Source of the DNA: Branchiostoma floridae
Taxonomy: Eukaryota > Chordata > Leptocardii > Amphioxiformes > Branchiostomatidae
DNA length: 64,000 nucleotides
Assembly: GCF_000003815.2 (NCBI RefSeq)
Contig: NC_049983.1
Span: 9,281,470-9,345,469 of the forward strand
Direction of reading: 5' to 3'
The notes under the pieces are model-generated. The model worked only from the letters and a program-made list of their open reading frames with translations, was not told the DNA's origin and made no database searches. Positions 21,825-33,540 of this stretch are shown in pieces (position 1 is the first letter of the stretch; every line of letters begins with the position of its first letter). Both the position numbers and the translations under genes were made by a program.

Positions 21825-22110
21825 CTACTTCCGTGTGTCGGCTGCAGTATGGTGACCTCCGATGGGGATCATTTTAAAGTGTTCTTTCTGGGAAAACGAG
21901 TAGGCAAACGTAAGCTCATTTTCAAAAATTTTGTACATTCTGTCCTGAACTCCAACATATTCAATTCCTAAATACTGATTGCACCCTGTTATAAATCTTG
22001 AGGCGTCGAACCTCCTCACTTCGGGGTCCTTAACAATATAAATCCCCATAGGCGAAAAATTATAATCTGCTACCTTATACGAAATCAGCCAATTACTACC
22101 TGGGTCACCC
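21825..22110 (-). pseudogene. Unrecognised coding-like fragment at the satellite edge
   Basis: A minus-strand open frame contains the peptide KVADYNFSPMGIYIVKD, followed by FDASRFITG. The same type of sequence occurs at 41690-41820 (KVAEHSFRPMGISIVKD, IDADKIIVG). Differences between the two are mostly conservative, as expected for once-coding DNA. The frame runs upstream directly into the first satellite monomer, so the upstream residues belong to repeat DNA. I do not recognise the family. It could be an exon of an unannotated gene or part of a mobile element. Confidence 0.4.
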
Positions 22111-24109
22111 TGTTTAGGCGCAACCGCTAGCTCCTTTCTTGAGACCCCGCCTGCCACGGCAGCGGTTCGGGTGATGACTTAATGTCGCGATTGTAGCTTA
22201 GGCTTGAAGTTCCGGCCTGGCAGACTTGGTATTATTGGAAAGCTCCCTTAGTATGGAATAGAAAGGTGCAAACCGCAAAATCTTCGGATACTTCCATCTC
22301 GAGATAGTCTTGAATATACGGACCCTGTTTAGGCGCAACCGCTAGCTCCTTTCTTGAGACCCCGCCTGCCACGGCAGCGGGTAGGTTGATGACTTAATGT
22401 CGCGATTGTAGCTTAGGCTTGAAGTTCCGGCCTGGCAGACTTGGTATCATTGGAAAGCTCCCTTAGTAAGGAATAGAAAGGTGCAAACCGCAAAATCTTC
22501 GGATACTTCCTTCTCGAGATATTCTTGAGTATACGGACCCTGTTTAGGCGCAACCGCTAGCTCCTTTCTTGAGACCCCGCCTGCCACGGCAGCGGTTCGG
22601 GTAATGACTTAATGTCGCGATTGTAGCTTAGGCTTGAAGTTCTGGCCTGGCAGACTTGGTATCATTGGAAAACTCCCTTAGTAAGGAATAGAAAGGTGCA
22701 AACCGCAAAATCTTCGGATACTTCCTTCTCGAGATAGTCTTGAGTATACGGACCCTGTTTAGGCGCAACCGCTAGCTCCTTTCTTGAGACCCCGTCTGCC
22801 ACGGCAGCGGTTCGGGTGATGACTTAATGTCGCGATTGTAGCTTAGGCTTGAAGTTCCGGCCTGGCAGACTTGGTATCATTGGAAAGCTCCCTTAGTAAG
22901 GAATAGAAAGGTGCAAACCGCAAAATCTTCGGATACTTCCTTCTCGAGATAGTCTGAATATACGGACCCTGTTTAGGCGCAACCGCTAGCTCCTTTCTTG
23001 AGACCCCGCCTGCCACGGCAGCGGGTAGGGTGATGACTTAATGTCGCGATTGTAGCTTAGGCTTGAAGTTCCGGCCTGGCAGACTTGGTATCATTGGAAA
23101 GCTCCCTTAGTAAGGAATAGAAAGGTGCAAACCGCAAAATCTTCGGATACTTCCTTCTCGAGATATTCTTGAGTATACGGACCCTGTTTAGGCGCAACCG
23201 CTAGCTCCTTTCTTGAGACCCCGCCTGCCACGGCAGCGGGTAGGGTGATGACTTAATGTCGCGATTGTAGCTTAGGCTTGAAGTTCCGGCCTGGCAGACT
23301 TGGTATCATTGGAAAGCTCCCTTAGTAAGGAATAGAAAGGTGCAAACCGCAAAATCTTCGGATACTTCCTTCTCGAGATAGTCTTGAGTATACGGACCCT
23401 GTTTAGGCGCAACCGCTAGCTCCTTTCTTGAGACCCCGCCTGCCACGGCAGCGGTTAGGGTGATGACTTAATGTCGCGATTGCAGCTTAGGCTTGAAGTT
23501 CCGGCCTGGCAGACTTGGTATCATTGGAAAGCTCCCTTAGTAAGGAATAGAAAGGTGCAAACCGCAAAATCTTCGGATACTTCCTTCTCGAGATATTCTT
23601 GAGTATACGGACCCTGTTTAGGCGCAACCGCTAGCTCCTTTCTTGAGACCCCGCCTGCCACGGCAGCGGTTCGGGTGATGACTTAATGTCGCGATTGTAG
23701 CTTAGGCTTGAAGTTCCGGCCTGGCAGACTTGGTATCATTGGAAAGCTCCCTTAGTAAGGAATAGAAAGGTGCAAACCGCAAAATCTTCGGATACTTCCT
23801 TCTCGAGATATTCTTGAGTATACGGACCCTGTTTAGGCGCAACCGCTAGCTCCTTTCTTGAGACCCCGCCTGCCACGGCAGCGGGTAGGGTGATGACTTA
23901 ATGTCGCGATTGTAGCTTAGGCTTGAAGTTCCGGCCTGGCAGACTTGGTATCATTGGAAAGCTCCCTTAGTAAGGAATAGAAAGGTGCAAACCGCAAAAT
24001 CTTCGGATACTTCCTTCTCGAGATAGTCTTGAGTATACGGACCCTGTTTAGGCGCAACCGCTAGCTCCTTTCTTGAGACCCCGCCTGCCACGGCAGCGGG
24101 TAGGGTGAT

Positions 24110-25360
24110 TTTATTTATTTATTTATTCATCTCAAAACATGTGGGTAGCCCCTTCAACTTGTTTGAAGTTGATTTCCAAGGGGGCCCACTACATAAATAA
24201 CAAAAACGAAACGTGTTACATTCAGTAAGACAACCAGAGGACACCAAACAATATATACAAATAAACCGAAGCGTCTTTACCAAGAACAGTTGTCAAGGTC
24301 AACAAAAAACGTCAACGGTGGAGGTCAGAGGTCCATGTGCGGAGGAGTGTGTCTTATGGCAGCTTTAAACTGCCGTAGAGTTGGTGCATGTCTAATGACT
24401 GCCGAAAGGGTATTGTAATATGTTGCTCCTCTGTATGCAAATGTACGGTGGCCAGCTGTGTTTGTGTAATTGGGTTTATGAAGCAAAGAGGCTTGTCTGG
24501 TGTTATGGCTGTGTAACAGGTGGTTGTGTACAAAGGTGGTATCCAAGTATGTCGGGACAAGCCCGTTAATACATTTAAAGACCATCACACACATGTGTTC
24601 CTTTCTCCGCTGCGTGAGATACTTCCAGTTGAGTCTGCTGTGTAGGTCTTGGACACTGGATCGTCGCTTCATTTGTAGGATGACCCTGGCAGCTCGATTT
24701 TGAAGAACCTGAAGTTGTCGCTGCTTGGTGATGTTACAATTTTCCCAAACAATGTCGCAATACTCAAGTAGTGGTAGAATCATGCATCTGTATAACATAC
24801 TTGCAATGTTGACAGTGAGACATGATCTTAAGCGTCTTAGCAAACCTATTCTCTGTGATACCTTGGAACATACCATGTCAATGTGTTCGTTCCATGAGAT
24901 ATTGCAGTCAAGGAGAACACCTAGGTATTTGAATTGGTACACTTGTTCAACTGTTTCCTGATCAATTTGGAGTCTAAGTGGAGGTACTGCTCTTAGCTTC
25001 CCACTACTACCGAATAGAATCCACTTAGTCTTAGCAACATTCAGTGTAAGACGATTTGAATGTAGCCATGTGGCAAGGTTTGCTAGTTCAGAGTTTAAGG
25101 TGTTCTCAATGACTCTAGCGTCCTTGCTGGAACAGAAAATAGCAGTATCATCTGCATACAGGCATACTTTACATAAAGTAGGGACTGATGAAGGTAAGTC
25201 GTTTATGTACAGAATGAACAGTAGGGGGCCCAGAATAGAGCCCTGGGGTACCCCTAATGTAACTGGTAGGAAGTCGGATTCACATCCATTTAGACTAACA
25301 GTTTGTTCTCTTCCAGCTAAGTAATCAGTGAACCAGTGATGCTCAACCCCATGTACTGAT
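24110..25360 (-). mobile_element. 5'-truncated non-LTR retrotransposon inside the satellite
   Basis: The element interrupts a monomer; GGTGAT flanks both ends (24104-24109 and 25361-25366), a 6-bp target duplication. The 3' end is at the left and terminates in (TAAA)n on the minus strand, typical of L2/CR1-like tails. It is truncated inside the reverse transcriptase, as expected for incomplete target-primed reverse transcription. Confidence 0.92.
24325..25360 (-). pseudogene. Reverse transcriptase C-terminal fragment
   Basis: The frame is open without stops from the truncation point at about 25360 to the stop at 24325, about 345 residues. It contains GVPQGSILGPLLF, LYINDLP, the catalytic LYADDTAIF, then FKYLGVLLD and the thumb/C-terminal region with ILPLLEYCDIVW. 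The first in-frame start-like codon near 24942 is GTG and is not meaningful, since the protein simply lacks its N-terminal half. It keeps YADD, unlike the FVDD element at 12967-16143, so it belongs to a different family. Confidence 0.88.
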
Positions 25361-28300
25361 GGTGATGACTTAATGTCGCGATTGTAGCTTAGGCTTGAAG
25401 TTCCGGCCTGGCAGACTTTGTATCATTGGAAAGCTCACTTAGTAAGGAATAGAAAGGTGCAAACCGCAAAATCTTCGGATACTTCCTTCTCGAGATAGTC
25501 TTGAATATACGGACCCTGTTTAGGCGCAACCGCTAGCTCCTTTCTTGAGACCCCGCCTGCCACGGCAGCGGGTAGGGTGATGACTTAATGTCGCGATTGT
25601 AGCTTAGGCTTGAAGTTCCGGCCTGGCAGTCTTGGTATCATTGGAAAGCTCCCTTAGTAAGGAATAGAAAGGTGCAAACCGCAACATCTTCGGATACTTC
25701 CTTCTCGAGATAGTCTTGAATATACGGACCCTGTTTAGGCGCAACCGCTAGCTCCTTTCTTGAGACCCCGCCTGCCACGGCAGCGGGTAGGGTGATGACT
25801 TAATGTCGCGATTGTAGCTTAGGCTTGAAGTTCCGGCCTGGCAGACTTGGTATCATTGGAAAGCTCCCTTAGTAAGGAATAGAAAGGTGCAAACCGCAAA
25901 ATCTTCGGATACTTCCTTCTCGAGATATTCTTGAATATACGGACCCTGTTTAGGCGCAACCGCTAGCTCCTTTCTTGAGACCCCGCCTGCCACGGCAGCG
26001 GGTAGGGTGATGACTTAATGTCGCGATTGTAGCTTAGGCTTGAAGTTCCGGCCTGGCAGACTTGGTATCATTGGAAAGCTCCCTTAGTAAGGAATAGAAA
26101 GGTGCAAACCGCAAAATCTTCGGATACTTCCTTCTCGAGATAGTCTTGAATATACGGACCCTGTTTAGGCGCAACCGCTAGCTCCTTTCTTGAGACCCCG
26201 CCTGCCACGGCAGCGGGTAGGGTGATGACTTAATGTCGCGATTGTAGCTTAGGCTTGAAGTTCCGGCCTGGCAGACTTGGTATCATTGGAAAGCTCCCTT
26301 AGTAAGGAATAGAAAGGTGCAAACCGCAAAATCTTCGGATACTTCCTTCTCGAGATATTCTTGAATATACGGACCCTGTTTAGGCGCAACCGCTAGCTCC
26401 TTTCTTGAGACCCCGCCTGCCACGGCAGCGGGTAGGGTGATGACTTAATGTCGCGATTGTAGCTTAGGCTTGAAGTTCCGGCCTGGCAGACTTGGTATCA
26501 TTGGAAAGCTCCCTTAGTAAGGAATAGAAAGGTGCAAACCGCAAAATCTTCGGATACTTCCTTCTCGAGATATTCTTGAGTATACGGACCCTGTTTAGGC
26601 GCAACCGCTAGCTCCTTTCTTGAGACCCCGCCTGCCACGGCAGCGGGTAGGGTGATGACTTAATGTCGCAATTGTAGCTTAGGCTTGAAGTTCCGGCCTG
26701 GCAGACTTGGTATCATTGGAAAGCTCACTTAGTAAGGAATAGAAAGGTGCAAACCGCAAAATCTTCGGATACTTCCTTCTCGAGATATTCTTGAGTATAC
26801 GGACCCTGTTTAGGCGCAACCGCTAGCTCCTTTCTTGAGACCCCGCCTGCCACGGCAGCGGGTAGGGTGATGACTTAATGTCGCGATTGTAGCTTAGGCT
26901 TGAAGTTCCGGCCTGGCAGACTTGGTATCATTGGAAAGCTCCCTTAGTAAGGAATAGAAAGGTGCAAACCGCAAAATCTTCGGATACTTCCTTCTCGAGA
27001 TATTCTTGAGTATACGGACCCTGTTTAGGCGCAACCGCTAGCTCCTTTCTTGAGACCCCGCCTGCCACGGCAGCGGGTAGGGTGATGACTTAATGTCGCG
27101 ATTGTAGCTTAGGCTTGAAGTTCCGGCCTGGCAGACTTGGTATCATTGGAAAGCTCCCTTAGTAAGGAATAGAAAGGTGCAAACCGCAAAATCTTCGGAT
27201 ACTTCCTTCTCGAGATAGTCTTGAATATACGGACCCTGTTTAGGCGCAACCGCTAGCTCCTTTCTTGAGACCCCGCCTGCCACGGCAGCGGGTAGGGTGA
27301 TGACTTAATGTCGCGATTGTAGCTTAGGCTTGAAGTTCCGGCCTGGCAGACTTGGTATCATTGGAAAGCTCCCTTAGTAAGGAATAGAAAGGTGCAAACC
27401 GCAAAATCTTCGGATACTTCCTTCTCGAGATATTCTTGAGTATACGGACCCTGTTTAGGCGCAACCGCTAGCTCCTTTCTTGAGACCCCGCCTGCCACGG
27501 CAGCGGGTAGGGTGATGACTTAATGTCGCGATTGTAGCTTAGGCTTGAAGTTCCGGCCTGGCAGACTTGGTATCATTGGAAAGCTCCCTTAGTAAGGAAT
27601 AGAAAGGTGCAAACCGCAAAATCTTCGGATACTTCCTTCTCGAGATATTCTTGAATATACGGACCCTGTTTAGGCGCAACCGCTAGCTCCTTTCTTGAGA
27701 CCCCGCCTGCCACGGCAGCGGGTAGGGTGATGACTTAATGTCGCGATTGTAGCTTAGGCTTGAAGTTCCGGCCTGGCAGACTTGGTATCATTGGAAAGCT
27801 CCCTTAGTAAGGAATAGAAAGGTGCAAACCGCAAAATCTTCGGATACTTCCTTCTCGAGATAGTCTTGAATATACGGACCCTGTTTAGGCGCAACCGCTA
27901 GCTCCTTTCTTGAGACCCCGCCTGCCACGGCAGCGGGTAGGGTGATGACTTAATGTCGCGATTGTAGCTTAGGCTTGAAGTTCCGGCCTGGCAGACTTGG
28001 TATCATTGGAAAGCTCCCTTAGTAAGGAATAGAAAGGTGCAAACCGCAAAATCTTCGGATACTTCCTTCTCGAGATAGTCTTGAATATACGGACCCTGTT
28101 TAGGCGCAACCGCTAGCTCCTTTCTTGAGACCCCGCCTGCCACGGCAGCGGGTAGGGTGATGACTTAATGTCGCGATTGTAGCTTAGGCTTGAAGTTCCG
28201 GCCTGGCAGACTTGGTATCATTGGAAAGCTCCCTTAGTAAGGAATAGAAAGGTGCAAACCGCAAAATCTTCGGATACTTCCTTCTCGAGATATTCTTGAG

Positions 28301-31300
28301 TATACGGACCCTGTTTAGGCGCAACCGCTAGCTCCTTTCTTGAGACCCCGCCTGCCACGGCAGCGGGTAGGTTGATGACTTAATGTCGCGATTGTAGCTT
28401 AGGCTTGAAGTTCCGGCCTGGCAGACTTGGTATCATTGGAAAGCTCCCTTAGTAAGGAATAGAAAGGTGCAAACCGCAAAATCTTCGGATACTTCCTTCT
28501 CGAGATAGTCTTGAATATACGGACCCTGGTTAGGCGCAACCGCTAGCTCCTTTTTTGAGACCCCGCCTGCCACGGCAGCGGGTAGGGTGATGACTTAATG
28601 TCGCGATTGTAGCTTAGGCTTGAAGTTCCGGCCTGGCAGGCTTGGTATCATTGGAAAGCTTCCTTAGTAAGGAATTGAAAGGTGCCAACCGCCAAATTTT
28701 TGGATTCTTCCTTCTCGAGATATTTTTGGGTATTCGGGCCCTGGTTAGGCGCCACCGCTAGCTCCTTTTTTGAGGCCCCGCCTGCCCCGGCAGCGGGTTG
28801 GGTGATGGCTTAATGTCGCGATTGTAGGTTAGGCTTGAAGTTTCGGCCTGGCAGGCTTGGTATCATTGGAAAGCTTCCTTTAGTAAGGAATAGAAAGGTG
28901 CAAACCGCAAAATCTTCGGATACTTCCTTCTCGAGATATTCTTGAGTATACGGACCCTGTTTAGGCGCAACCGCTAGCTCCTTTCTTGAGACCCCGCCTG
29001 CCACGGCAGCGGGTAGGGTGATGACTTAATGTCGCGATTGTAGCTTAGGCTTGAAGTTCCGGCCTGGCAGACTTGGTATCATTGGAAAGCTCCCTTAGTA
29101 AGGAATAGAAAGGTGCAAACCGCAAAATCTTCGGATACTTCCTTCTCGAGATAGTCTTGAGTATACGGACCCTGTTTAGGCGCAACCGCTAGCTCCTTTC
29201 TTGAGACCCCGCCTGCCACGGCAGCGGGTAGGGTGATGACTTAATGTCGCGATTGTAGCTTAGGCTTGAAGTTCCGGCCTGGCAGACTTGGTATCATTGG
29301 AAAGCTCCCTTAGTAAGGAATAGAAAGGTGCAAACCGCAAAATCTTCGGATACTTCCTTCTCGAGATAGTCTTGAATATACGGACCCTGTTTAGGCGCAA
29401 CCGCTAGCTCCTTTCTTGAGACCCCGCCTGCCACGGCAGCGGGTAGGGTGATGACTTAATGTCGCGATTGTAGCTTAGGCTTGAAGTTCCGGCCTGGCAG
29501 ACTTGGTATCATTGGAAAGCTCCCTTAGTAAGGAATAGAAAGGTGCAAACCGCAAAATCTTCGGATACTTCCTTCTCGAGATATTCTTGAATATACGGAC
29601 CCTGTTTAGGCGCAACCGCTAGCTCCTTTCTTGAGACCCCGCCTGCCACGGCAGCGGGTAGGGTGATGACTTAATGTCGCGATTGTAGCTTAGGCTTGAA
29701 GTTCCGGCCTGGCAGACTTGGTATCATTGGAAAGCTCCCTTAGTAAGGAATAGAAAGGTGCAAACCGCAAAATCTTCGGATACTTCCTTCTCGAGATAGT
29801 CTTGAATATACGGACCCTGTTTAGGCGCAACCGCTAGCTCCTTTCTTGAGACCCCGCCTGCCACGGCAGCGGGTAGGTTGATGACTTAATGTCGCGATTG
29901 TAGCTTAGGCTTGAAGTTCCGGCCTGGCAGACTTGGTATCATTGGAAAGCTCCCTTAGTAAGGAATAGAAAGGTGCAAACCGCAAAATCTTCGGATACTT
30001 CCTTCTCGAGATAGTCTTGAATATACGGACCCTGTTTAGGCGCAACCGCTAGCTCCTTTCTTGAGACCCCGCCTGCCACGGCAGCGGGTAGGGTGATGAC
30101 TTAATGTCGCGATTGTAGCTTAGGCTTGAAGTTCCGGCCTGGCAGACTTGGTATCATTGGAAAGCTCCCTTAGTAAGGAATAGAAAGGTGCAAACCGCAA
30201 AATCTTCGGATACTTCCTTCTCGAGATAGTCTTGAATATACGGACCCTGTTTAGGCGCAACCGCTAGCTCCTTTCTTGAGACCCCGCCTGCCACGGCAGC
30301 GGGTAGGGTGATGACTTAATGTCGCGATTGTAGCTTAGGCTTGAAGTTCCGGCCTGGCAGACTTGGTATCATTGGAAAGCTCCCTTAGTAAGGAATAGAA
30401 AGGTGCAAACCGCAAAATCTTCGGATACTTCCTTCTCGAGATAGTATTGAGTATACGGACCCTGTTTAGGCGCAACCGCTAGCTCCTTTCTTGAGACCCC
30501 GCCTGCCACGGCAGCGGGTAGGGTGATGACTTAATGTCGCGATTGTAGCTTAGGCTTGAAGTTCCGGCCTGGCAGACTTGGTATCATTGGAAAGCTCCCT
30601 TAGTAAGGAATAGAAAGGTGCAAACCGCAAAATCTTCGGATACTTCCTTCTCGAGATAGTCTTGAGTATACGGACCCTGTTTAGGCGCAACCGCTAGCTC
30701 CTTTCTTGAGACCCCGCCTGCCACGGCAGCGGGTAGGGTGATGACTTAATGTCGCGATTGTAGCTTAGGCTTGAAGTTCCGGCCTGGCAGACTTGGTATC
30801 ATTGGAAAGCTCCCTTAGTAAGGAATAGAAAGGTGCAAACCGCAAAATCTTCGGATACTTCCTTCTCGAGATAGTCTTGAGTATACGGACCCTGTTTAGG
30901 CGCAACCGCTAGCTCCTTTCTTGAGACCCCGCCTGCCACGGCAGCGGGTAGGGTGATGACTTAATGTCGCGATTGTAGCTTAGGCTTGAAGTTCCGGCCT
31001 GGCAGACTTGGTATCATTGGAAAGCTCCCTTAGTAAGGAATAGAAAGGTGCAAACCGCAAAATCTTCGGATACTTCCTTCTCGAGATAGTCTTGAATATA
31101 CGGACCCTGTTTAGGCGCAACCGCTAGCTCCTTTCTTGAGACCCCGCCTGCCACGGCAGCGGGTAGGGTGATGACTTAATGTCGCGATTGTAGCTTAGGC
31201 TTGAAGTTCCGGCCTGGCAGACTTGGTATCATTGGAAAGCTCCCTTAGTAAGGAATAGAAAGGTGCAAACCGCAAAATCTTCGGATACTTCCTTCTCGAG

Positions 31301-33540
31301 ATAGTCTTGAATATACGGACCCTGTTTAGGCGCAACCGCTAGCTCCTTTCTTGAGACCCCGCCTGCCACGGCAGCGGGTAGGGTGATGACTTAATGTCGC
31401 GATTGTAGCTTAGGCTTGAAGTTCCGGCCTGGCAGTCTTGGTATCATTGGAAAGCTCCCTTAGTAAGGAATAGAAAGGTGCAAACCGCAAAATCTTCGGA
31501 TACTTCCTTCTTGAGATAGTCTTGAATATACGGACCCTGTTTAGGCGCAACCGCTAGCTCCTTTCTTGAGACCCCGCCTGCCACGGCAGCGGGTAGGGTG
31601 ATGACTTAATGTCGCGATTGTAGCTTAGGCTTGAATTTCCGGCCTGGCAGACTTGGTATCATTGGAAAGCTCCCTTAGTAAGGAATAGAAAGGTGCAAAC
31701 CGCAAAATCTTCGGATACTTCCTTCTCGAGATAGTCTTGAATATACGGACCCTGTTTAGGCGCAACCGCTAGCTCCTTTCTTGAGACCCCGCCTGCCACG
31801 GCAGCGGGTAGGGTGATGACTTAATGTCGCGATTGTAGCTTAGGCTTGAAGTTCCGGCCTGGCAGACTTGGTATCATTGGAAAGCTCCCTTAGTAAGGAA
31901 TAGAAAGGTGCAAACCGCAAAATCTTCGGATACTTCCTTCTCGAGATAGTCTTGAATATACGGACCCTGTTTAGGCGCAACCGCTAGCTCCTTTCTTGAG
32001 ACCCCGCCTGCCACGGCAGCGGGTAGGGTGATGACTTAATGTCGCGATTGTAGCTTAGGCTTGAAGTTCCGGCCTGGCAGACTTGGTATCATTGGAAAGC
32101 TCCCTTAGTAAGGAATAGAAAGGTGCAAACCGCAAAATCTTCGGATACTTCCTTCTCGAGATAGTCTTGAATATACGGACCCTGTTTAGGCGCAACCGCT
32201 AGCTCCTTTCTTGAGACCCCGCCTGCCACGGCAGCGGGTAGGGTGATGACTTAATGTCGCGATTGTAGCTTAGGCTTGAAGTTCCGGCCTGGCAGACTTG
32301 GTATCATTGGAAAGCTCCCTTAGTAAGGAATAGAAAGGTGCAAACCGCAAAATCTTCGGATACTTCCTTCTCGAGATAGTCTTGAATATACGGACCCTGT
32401 TTAGGCGCAACCGCTAGCTCCTTTCTTGAGACCCCGCCTGCCACGGCAGCGGGTAGGGTGATGACTTAATGTCGCGATTGTAGCTTAGGCTTGAAGTTCC
32501 GGCCTGGCAGACTTGGTATCATTGGAAAGCTCCCTTAGTAAGGAATAGAAAGGTGCAAACCGCAAAATCTTCGGATACTTCCTTCTCGAGATAGTCTTGA
32601 ATATACGGACCCTGTTTAGGCGCAACCGCTAGCTCCTTTCTTGAGACCCCGCCTGCCACGGCAGCGGGTAGGGTGATGACTTAATGTCGCGATTGTAGCT
32701 TAGGCTTGAAGTTCCGGCCTGGCAGACTTGGTATCATTGGAAAGCTCCCTTAGTAAGGAATAGAAAGGTGCAAACCGCAAAATCTTCGGATACTTCCTTC
32801 TCGAGATAGTCTTGAATATACGGACCCTGTTTAGGCGCAACCGCTAGCTCCTTTCTTGAGACCCCGCCTGCCACGGCAGCGGGTAGGGTGATGACTTAAT
32901 GTCGCGATTGTAGCTTAGGCTTGAAGTTCCGGCCTGGCAGACTTGGTATCATTGGAAAGCTCCCTTAGTAAGGAATAGAAAGGTGCAAACCGCAAAATCT
33001 TCGGATACTTCCTTCTCGAGATAGTCTTGGAATATACGGACCCTGTTTAGGCGCAACCGCTAGCTCCTTTCTTGAGACCCCGCCTGCCACGGCAGCGGGT
33101 AGGGTGATGACTTAATGTCGCGATTGTAGCTTAGGCTTGAAGTTCCGGCCTGGCAGACTTGGTATCATTGGAAAGCTCCCTTAGTAAGGAATAGAAAGGT
33201 GCAAACCGCAAAATCTTCGGATACTTCCTTCTCGAGATAGTCTTGAATATACGGACCCTGTTTAGGCGCAACCGCTAGCTCCTTTCTTGAGACCCCGCCT
33301 GCCACGGCAGCGGGTAGGGTGATGACTTAATGTCGCGATTGTAGCTTAGGCTTGAAGTTCCGGCCTGGCAGACTTGGTATCATTGGAAAGCTCCCTTAGT
33401 AAGGAATAGAAAGGTGCAAACCGCAAAATCTTCGGATACTTCCTTCTCGAGATATTCTTGAGTATACGGACCCTGTTTAGGCGCAACCGCTAGCTCCTTT
33501 CTTGAGACCCCGCCTGTCACGGCACCGGGTAGGGTGATGA

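Larger units (their letters stand above)
22108..33540. repeat. Satellite array, 215-bp monomer, about 47 core copies
   Basis: The anchor GACCCTGTTTAGGCGCAACC recurs every 215 bp (for example 22321, 22536, 22751, 22965, 23180). Monomers are almost identical, and single-base variants (AGTCTTGAATA, ATTCTTGAGTA, AGTCTTGAGTA) are shared between copies. Each monomer carries an inverted repeat CTGCC-AC-GGCAG. The array is interrupted at 24110-25360 by a retroelement and resumes exactly in phase. Short ORFs (for example 28810-29004) are repeat-encoded and not believed. No strict higher-order periodicity was found by eye. Confidence 0.97.

Noticed and set aside
28810..29004. Minus-strand ORF of 64 codons in the satellite
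   Set aside because: Encoded by repeat DNA; other monomers contain stops or frame breaks.
22108..33540. CRISPR-like regularly spaced repeats
   Set aside because: The whole 215-bp unit is repeated, with no unique spacers. This is a eukaryotic satellite array.
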